DNA of 9,707 nucleotides, taken from the NCBI GenBank assembly GCA_031284225.1, contig JAITAH010000292.1:1-9707 (forward strand), given 5' to 3'. The notes beneath the pieces are model-generated. The model ran no database searches. It was not told the origin of the DNA and worked only from the letters and a program-made list of their open reading frames with translations. The DNA is from Dysgonamonadaceae bacterium. Lineage in GTDB: Bacteria; Bacteroidota; Bacteroidia; Bacteroidales; Azobacteroidaceae. Made by a program: the position numbers and the translations under genes. Positions 6,201 through 9,707 of the stretch are shown here, in pieces (positions within the stretch are counted from its first letter, which is position 1; every line of letters starts with the position of its first letter).

Positions 6201-8765
6201 GAGGTTGACGCCGACGTAAGCGCTGAAGGGCGAGAAGGGAAGACTTTCCGTATACATGCTGGCGTCGCCTCCCGGTTCGAACACGCGGCACACGACATTG
6301 GCGTTGAGCATCCCCGGCGCGTTTTCGGCTTTCGGCACCTTGAAGTTGAAGCGGGCTTCGCCGTTTTCGTTCAACGTGCCTTCAAAGACATCGGAGGAAC
6401 CGGTATAAAAATCCGTGGCCGGATTATTGAAGATGTATTTTTCGTACGCCTTGAATTGGGTGTTGGTTTTCGTCAAAGTCATTTCGATCTTTGCTTTCAA
6501 ATGATGGGCAGCGCTCCCTGTTAACCATGCCGACGACAGCACGGCGGGAATGTTTCCTGCCGATGCGTCGATTCGCTTTCCGGGAATGGTCAAATGGATC
6601 TTCAAACGGTTGGGCTTGATGGTTTCGATACGGAAAGACTTGTGGAAAGACGTTCCGCCCAATTTGACGTAGGCGTTCCAGAGGCCGGTCGGGTCGTCCG
6701 CTTGCGTGGGGACGGCATAGGTATAAAAGCCGTTTACTCCGCCGGTAAGCATCTGTTTGCTGTGGAATTGTCCGCGCGCGTTATACATTTCGAGCGTAAC
6801 CGGATGATTGGCCGGGATGCGCTTTTCGGGGTCGTACAATATGAAGCTGACGTGCAGGGTATCGCCGGGGCGCCAGACGCCGCGTTCGCCGTAAATAAAG
6901 CCCTTCAATCCTTTTTCTACGGTTTTTCCGCCGACATCGAAACGGCTCAGGGAATTGTCATAGCCGTCCACGAGGCGCAGATAGGTTTTTTGTCCGCCGG
7001 CTTCGGCGATCACCACAAAAGGTTTTGTTTGGGGAGTATAAACGGCAAAGCCGTCGCCATCGGTTTTGACGCTTCCGATCAGTTGCAGTTGGTAATTGTA
7101 AAAGGTCAAAAGGGCATCAGCCACCGGATGGGTATCCAGTAAGTGGTTGACCGCGATCCACCATTGATTGCCGGAATTGGCTTTGGCGATGATGCCGAGA
7201 TCCGACATCATCACATTGCAGGCCACTCGCCGTTCTTCACGCATGTAGTAGCTTGGATGGCAGGGGTTGTCGCGTTCTTTCCAGTCGTAAACATCCCAAT
7301 CGTAACTGTCCACCGAATAATAAGAGTAGGGTGTGTCCCAAAAAGCTTCTTCCTTTTCGGTGATGCTTTCCGGCGTAATCGAAGTCAGTGCATCGGGAAC
7401 GGAGGCATCGTTCGCACCGCTATCCCCGCAAGGATAAGCCGAATAGGATTGTTTGAAAGAAAATTCGATCCGGTAAATGGCGCCCGGTTCCTGCCGCAGC
7501 ATGGACGATAAATCTACGGAATAATTCTGCCAGTTGTGGATGCTTTGGGTGGAGCCGGCATCCAAACGGAGCGTCTTTTTATAAACCAGACGTCCGGAGC
7601 GGCGAAGTTCTTGAGAACCTTTCAGATCGTTGTCTTGCAAGAACATCAGCACATTGTTTTCATAGATTTTAATTACTTGAATATCTACGGCATACAGACT
7701 GACTGCCCGGAAGGGCAAAAGCAAACGTTCCGTATTGGGAATAATATTGCCGTCGCCCAGTACTTCGACGGCCGGTTTCAGTTCCTCGATCGTAAGGGTC
7801 GTGCTAAACGGAATTTCGAGGTTTTTCCCTTGCGTGTTTTTAATACCTTGGTCAACGCTAATCGTTATTTGATTCACACCTTTCCGGTCGAAGTAAAGAT
7901 TGATTTTATTGTTTTGAATATGAGTTGTAAAATGATTCAGACCGGTAACGGTAATGAGTCCCTTCAAATCCTGCGTTTGAGAAATGAGATCGGTAAAAGT
8001 GATTTGAATACCGTTTTCCGGTTCGATAATCGGCTCGGCCGATAATACTTTAAACGCATCCAGTACGGGGATATCGATGCTTCGGGAAACGGTTTTGGGA
8101 ATGTTCAAGGTTTGTCCATCCAGACGGATTTCCAGCTTCGTTTCGGTTTTCCGGCGCTGGATATTGGGAATGACGAAGCGGAAAATCCGGGTGTTTTCCG
8201 TTGCTTCAATGGCCGGCGAGAGCGATTGCTTATCACTCGTTTGCGTCGAAAAAGCTTTTTGCACTGCAGCCAAATCCTCGGCATCGCTGAACCGGATTTC
8301 ACCCCGGACGGTAAGAGTGGCAGGATCGGTTATTTCTGGAGAATCAACCCATATATCCACATTTTTATCTTCTACCTTGAAGGAGAAAGGAAATACTTTC
8401 AAACGTTTATCCACCGGAATTACTTTGCCGAGTTTGAATTGGGCGTCATAGACTTGCCCGCTTTTCAGTGCGCCGGCTTCAGGTGCAAATTCGATGGTGC
8501 GGTTATTTATCCAATACGCTTTTCCTTTGATTGCGGGTGAAAAAGAAAACAAGTTCCCCTGTACTTCGTTATGAGGTTGTATGCCGCCCTGTTCCTCGGC
8601 AAGCTCTATCCGGATGGTGGACGAGGGATAAATCAAACCGCCGGTATAACCGCTGATGTAGAGGATAAACTCCGAAACCGGAGCCGTTTCGCGATGACAG
8701 GAAACAAAGGCTACAACGGTTAGCAGAAGTACGTAAAGAGGCAAACGGAACTTTTTTGTATTCAT
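3213..8765 (-). CDS. Bacterial alpha-2-macroglobulin family lipoprotein with intact thioester
   Basis: A very large periplasmic protease-trap protein of the YfhM/ECAM type, 1850 residues. When a protease cuts its bait region, the protein is expected to change shape and bind the attacker through a reactive thioester. Residues 1-22 form a signal peptide ending FVS, followed by Cys23, a likely lipid-attachment site. N-terminal macroglobulin-like domains lead to an aromatic stretch around 490-530 (NPCHPSYY, SDLGIIAK). An MG2 domain starts near 620 (YGERGVWRPGDTLHVSF). WSWWWEN and YPDWGRYLVYV / YIDWPEW lie at about 890-970. The bait-region domain begins near 985 (LTFTTDKSSYEIGED), MG7 runs to about 1125 (IVDDGLLDL), and the A2M core is near 1190-1280 (GPFALSKGNK, YVGSVRTMIVAGQDG). 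The thioester motif CSEQ is at 1400-1403 in an alpha-helical domain (about 1380-1660). MG10 closes the protein from about 1715 (DDRVLTYFDLP). It starts at ATG 8763-8765 and precedes pbpC in an operon, the order known from yfhM-pbpC. No truncation or frameshift is seen. Confidence 0.95.
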   Translation of the reverse strand: MNTKKFRLPLYVLLLTVVAFVSCHRETAPVSEFILYISGYTGGLIYPSSTIRIELAEEQGGIQPHNEVQGNLFSFSPAIKGKAYWINNRTIEFAPEAGALKSGQVYDAQFKLGKVIPVDKRLKVFPFSFKVEDKNVDIWVDSPEITDPATLTVRGEIRFSDAEDLAAVQKAFSTQTSDKQSLSPAIEATENTRIFRFVIPNIQRRKTETKLEIRLDGQTLNIPKTVSRSIDIPVLDAFKVLSAEPIIEPENGIQITFTDLISQTQDLKGLITVTGLNHFTTHIQNNKINLYFDRKGVNQITISVDQGIKNTQGKNLEIPFSTTLTIEELKPAVEVLGDGNIIPNTERLLLPFRAVSLYAVDIQVIKIYENNVLMFLQDNDLKGSQELRRSGRLVYKKTLRLDAGSTQSIHNWQNYSVDLSSMLRQEPGAIYRIEFSFKQSYSAYPCGDSGANDASVPDALTSITPESITEKEEAFWDTPYSYYSVDSYDWDVYDWKERDNPCHPSYYMREERRVACNVMMSDLGIIAKANSGNQWWIAVNHLLDTHPVADALLTFYNYQLQLIGSVKTDGDGFAVYTPQTKPFVVIAEAGGQKTYLRLVDGYDNSLSRFDVGGKTVEKGLKGFIYGERGVWRPGDTLHVSFILYDPEKRIPANHPVTLEMYNARGQFHSKQMLTGGVNGFYTYAVPTQADDPTGLWNAYVKLGGTSFHKSFRIETIKPNRLKIHLTIPGKRIDASAGNIPAVLSSAWLTGSAAHHLKAKIEMTLTKTNTQFKAYEKYIFNNPATDFYTGSSDVFEGTLNENGEARFNFKVPKAENAPGMLNANVVCRVFEPGGDASMYTESLPFSPFSAYVGVNLNQEPGKYIETDTEHRFDIVTVNADGKPVNRKHLEYKIYRIGWSWWWENNDESFAGYINNSSYQPVAGGKLQTVEGKTSFTFNVKYPDWGRYLVYVTDKESGHSAGGTVYIDWPEWKGRSKKSDPETVKMLTFTTDKSSYEIGEDITVILPAAAGGTALLALENGSTVLNRTWIPVSDQGDTKYTFKATREMAPNFYIHISLLQPHAQSVNDLPVRMYGVMPVLISNKESLLEPQIALPDVLRPETEFTVEVSEKQGKAMTYTLAIVDDGLLDLTNFKTPRPWNEFYAREALGIRTWDIYDYVIGAFGGKYTGMFSIGGDENLKPADEKANRFKPVVKYLGPFALSKGNKQKHRITLPAYVGSVRTMIVAGQDGAYGSAEKTTPVRTPLMALASLPRVVSTNEEITLPVNIFAMETSVKDVVVKVETTGLLLNTDKDKSLHFHQPGDDMVYFTLKTNHQTGVEKVTITASGGGKTTRETIEIDVRNPHPAVIRSDSKLLKTNETAQFDYQLTGSSNDDWVQLEISRIPSVDITRRFDFLYHYEHFCSEQLISRALPLLFVSQFKDMDKEEAEAVRQNVREAIKNLYGRQLANGGIAYWPGQNSADAWITSYAGCFLALAKEKGYEVNPTVLNQWKSYQKKEALNGLPAPAAGSTGVVQASEYLQAYRLYSLALAGSPEAGAMNRLKERKELSTQTRWRLAAAYVLSGKNTPAEDLIFNIPTRIDPYNNPLTYGSATRDEAMILETLVWMGRLDDAFRQAQRIAQTLSEENHFSTQSTACALMAMGMLAEKTAGSIECSWTLNGKKQNDIRSAKAVWQKQLPNKPSAGTLSLTHTGRGVVYVNCVSKSRPLVDTMPAVSNHLRLSVSYTDLSGKAIDISELRQGTDFIASVSITNTSPTDDYTGLALTHILPSGWEIYNERMIHADSSPAAYTYRDIRDDRVLTYFDLPQGHTKTFTLRLQAAYLGSFVLPAIACEAMYDTSAQARTTAGRVNVIPA
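4557..4568 (-). other. Thioester motif CSEQ of the macroglobulin
   Basis: These twelve bases encode Cys1400-Ser-Glu-Gln1403, matching the CxEQ consensus in which the Cys thiol and Gln side chain form the internal thioester. The surrounding HYEHFCSEQLISRALPLL matches the conserved context (aromatic residue before, SRAxPLL after). Some bacterial macroglobulins lack this motif; this one has it, so covalent trapping is expected. Confidence 0.9.
8697..8765 (-). other. Lipoprotein signal peptide of the macroglobulin
   Basis: Residues 1-23: basic start (MNTKK and Arg7), a hydrophobic core (LYVLLLTVVAF), then VSC with Cys23 as the probable lipidated residue. The lipobox is relaxed (F at -3), as is common in Bacteroidota. 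HRETAP follows the Cys and shows no clear acidic surface-export signal, which favours a periplasm-facing lipoprotein. Which membrane it sits in cannot be told from sequence. Confidence 0.7.
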
Positions 8766-8891
8766 AACAGGATATCATTATTTGAATAAATCTCTTTGGT
8801 AATGTTGGAACGGAAATCCGGATGCAAACAACAATTATCCGCAACGGATGTAAAAAAGCAGTTCTCATCTCCGTTTTTTATATTAATTCAA

Positions 8892-8899
8892 CAAAAATA
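8892..8899 (-). promoter_or_regulatory. Possible Bacteroidota -7 element for the macroglobulin-pbpC operon
   Basis: The minus strand reads TATTTTTG here, matching TAnnTTTG. It would give a leader of about 120 bases before the ATG at 8765. No exact TTTG -33 box is seen about 20 bases upstream, so this is a weak match in AT-rich DNA where chance hits are expected. Confidence 0.25.
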
Positions 8900-9016
8900 A
8901 TCCAATAAATCCTATTAATATATTTTTACCGGATTAAATATAGTTAATGAATCGAGAATAATACGCTCTTTCCGCTCCAAATCCGCTGTTCCGTCCATCC
9001 TGTTTTTTTATTTGGC

Positions 9017-9037
9017 GCTGGGTACCGAGTACCCAGC
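9017..9037. repeat. Perfect 9-bp stem, 3-base loop hairpin
   Basis: GCTGGGTAC, loop CGA, GTACCCAGC: a perfect GC-rich stem in otherwise AT-rich DNA. There is no T run directly after it on either strand (CCAAAATTTT follows on +, and A-rich sequence on -), so it is not a standard intrinsic terminator. It may be a protein-binding site, a repetitive palindrome, or the remains of a mobile element end. Confidence 0.6.
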
Positions 9038-9068
9038 CCAAAATTTTAATATTATTGCCGTCGTCAAA

Positions 9069-9080
9069 GCGGGCGCCCGC
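9069..9080. repeat. Perfect 12-bp GC-only palindrome
   Basis: GCGGGCGCCCGC equals its own reverse complement. It contains only G and C yet lies in an AT-rich spacer, 31 bases after the 9017-9037 hairpin. It does not extend beyond 12 bp. Its role is unknown. Confidence 0.5.
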
Positions 9081-9177
9081 ATGAAAGTACTGTCCGAACT
9101 CCCTGTCGAGTCAAAGAATCACTCATTTTCAACATGTTGTAAGTACGACAAATCAATTGGATTTCAATATGATCAGA

Positions 9178-9224
9178 ATGTCATGAATAAATTCTTTTCG
9201 TTTTGCTTATTATATTCATGATAT
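9178..9224. repeat. Imperfect 12-bp inverted repeat with 23-base spacer
   Basis: ATGTCATGAATA at 9178-9189 pairs with TATTCATGATAT at 9213-9224. Nine inner pairs are perfect and one outer pair is a G-T mismatch. The arms are centred on TCATGA. It could be a regulator site or an RNA hairpin, but its AT-rich content makes chance plausible. Confidence 0.4.
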
Positions 9225-9396
9225 CAGACTGGATTTTCCAAATATACAAGGCTTGGAAAAGCGTTGAAAAGCCATGATGGATGGGTAGGATATTTCCGGG
9301 CTAAATCTTTTTTTGAGGCGCTATGAAAAATATCCGACCGTATGTCGCCTCTCGTTCTGCATTTTGTCACAACTATCCATTTGTCAGATTTGGTAA

Positions 9397-9416
9397 CGAA
9401 AAAAATCGTTTTTTCG
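9397..9416. repeat. 8-bp A/T-rich hairpin
   Basis: CGAAAAAA, loop ATCG, TTTTTTCG. It has a stem rich in A-T pairs and a run of T on the 3' side of either strand. It could act as a weak two-way terminator for a gene beyond the right edge, but no such gene is seen in the window. Confidence 0.3.
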
Positions 9417-9707
9417 GCTCACAACCCTCCATCAATCTTAAAAAACGCTTAGATTTTAGGGTTTGATAAATACAAAATGCTGTATATATTAGAGCGTAAT
9501 CATCTTTAAGTCGTATAGGTATATGCAGAAACGATAATAAGGTATATATTTTGGTGTAAATAATGCAATATGACATTTTCCTTAATTGCACTCAAAAGCC
9601 CGTTTGTATTCATAAAAAATGTTGCTTATGGGTGAAATTTTTATAATTCGCATTGTCTTTAAGTTTTCATAAGCATCGCTTCGGAAAGTCATTGTGATCA
9701 TTTTTAA

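Larger units (their letters stand above)
8766..9707. other. AT-rich intergenic stretch without a convincing gene
   Basis: About 940 bp upstream of the macroglobulin gene contain no open frame with recognisable protein character. The frames at 9012-9221 (+, TTG start) and 9373-9591 (-) are short, of low complexity or cross inverted repeats, and match nothing I know. No tRNA or rRNA is seen. It holds the macroglobulin 5' region, a short GC-rich patch at about 9014-9120 and several inverted repeats: 9017-9037, 9069-9080, 9178-9224, 9397-9416, and a weak 8-bp pair at 9288-9295/9328-9335. No start of a following gene can be recognised before the window ends. Confidence 0.6.

Noticed and set aside
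8569..8868. 99-codon minus-strand frame covering the macroglobulin start
   Set aside because: Out of frame with the signal peptide and mature protein, no motif, and it overlaps the true gene start.
9017..9037. Intrinsic terminator
   Set aside because: The stem is strong but neither strand has a T run directly after it.
9012..9221. 69-codon + strand frame with a TTG start
   Set aside because: It is built over the hairpin, the palindrome and part of the inverted repeat, with no recognisable protein pattern.
9373..9591. 72-codon minus-strand frame
   Set aside because: AT-rich sequence of biased composition with no motif, no neighbour context and no clear promoter.
1..9707. CRISPR array, tRNA or rRNA genes, riboswitch
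   Set aside because: No regularly spaced direct repeats, no cloverleaf or rRNA-like stretches and no known riboswitch core were seen on either strand.

Overview
The window most likely comes from a Bacteroidota chromosome, probably order Bacteroidales. Three things suggest this. The two large proteins have the wording of Bacteroidales alpha-2-macroglobulin and PBP1C, for example a WSWWWEN motif and a YxDWxVYDW / NPC segment in the macroglobulin. No Shine-Dalgarno sequences are visible ahead of the starts. Matches to the Bacteroidota -7 element TAnnTTTG lie upstream of both genes. The core of about 7.9 kb is moderately GC-rich and the flanks are clearly AT-richer.

Layout. (1) Positions 1-607, + strand: a gene of unknown function that enters from the left. 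It appears broken by a one-base slip in a run of seven T at 131-137: frame 3 is coding-like before the run, and the frame starting at 179 is coding-like after it. (2) Positions 579-869, + strand: a decayed IS5-family insertion sequence. It keeps the N-terminal part of a transposase (itself frameshifted) fused by internal deletion to what looks like the right end of the element. (3) Positions 858-3143, - strand: pbpC, encoding the bifunctional peptidoglycan synthase PBP1C. Its last codons and stop appear to lie inside the IS end. (4) Positions 3213-8765, - strand: a very large lipoprotein of the bacterial alpha-2-macroglobulin family with an intact CxEQ thioester motif. (5) Positions 8766-9707: about 940 bp of AT-rich DNA with no convincing gene but several inverted repeats.

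The macroglobulin gene and pbpC form the well-known two-gene unit, transcribed right to left with a 69-bp gap and in the same order as yfhM-pbpC of enterobacteria. The usual model is that the macroglobulin, tethered to a membrane in the periplasm, traps proteases that enter when the outer membrane is breached, while PBP1C helps repair the wall. Nothing here points to a wholly new system. The points most worth checking are the homopolymer frameshift in the left-edge gene, the IS-derived end of pbpC, and the inverted repeats in the right-hand intergenic DNA.
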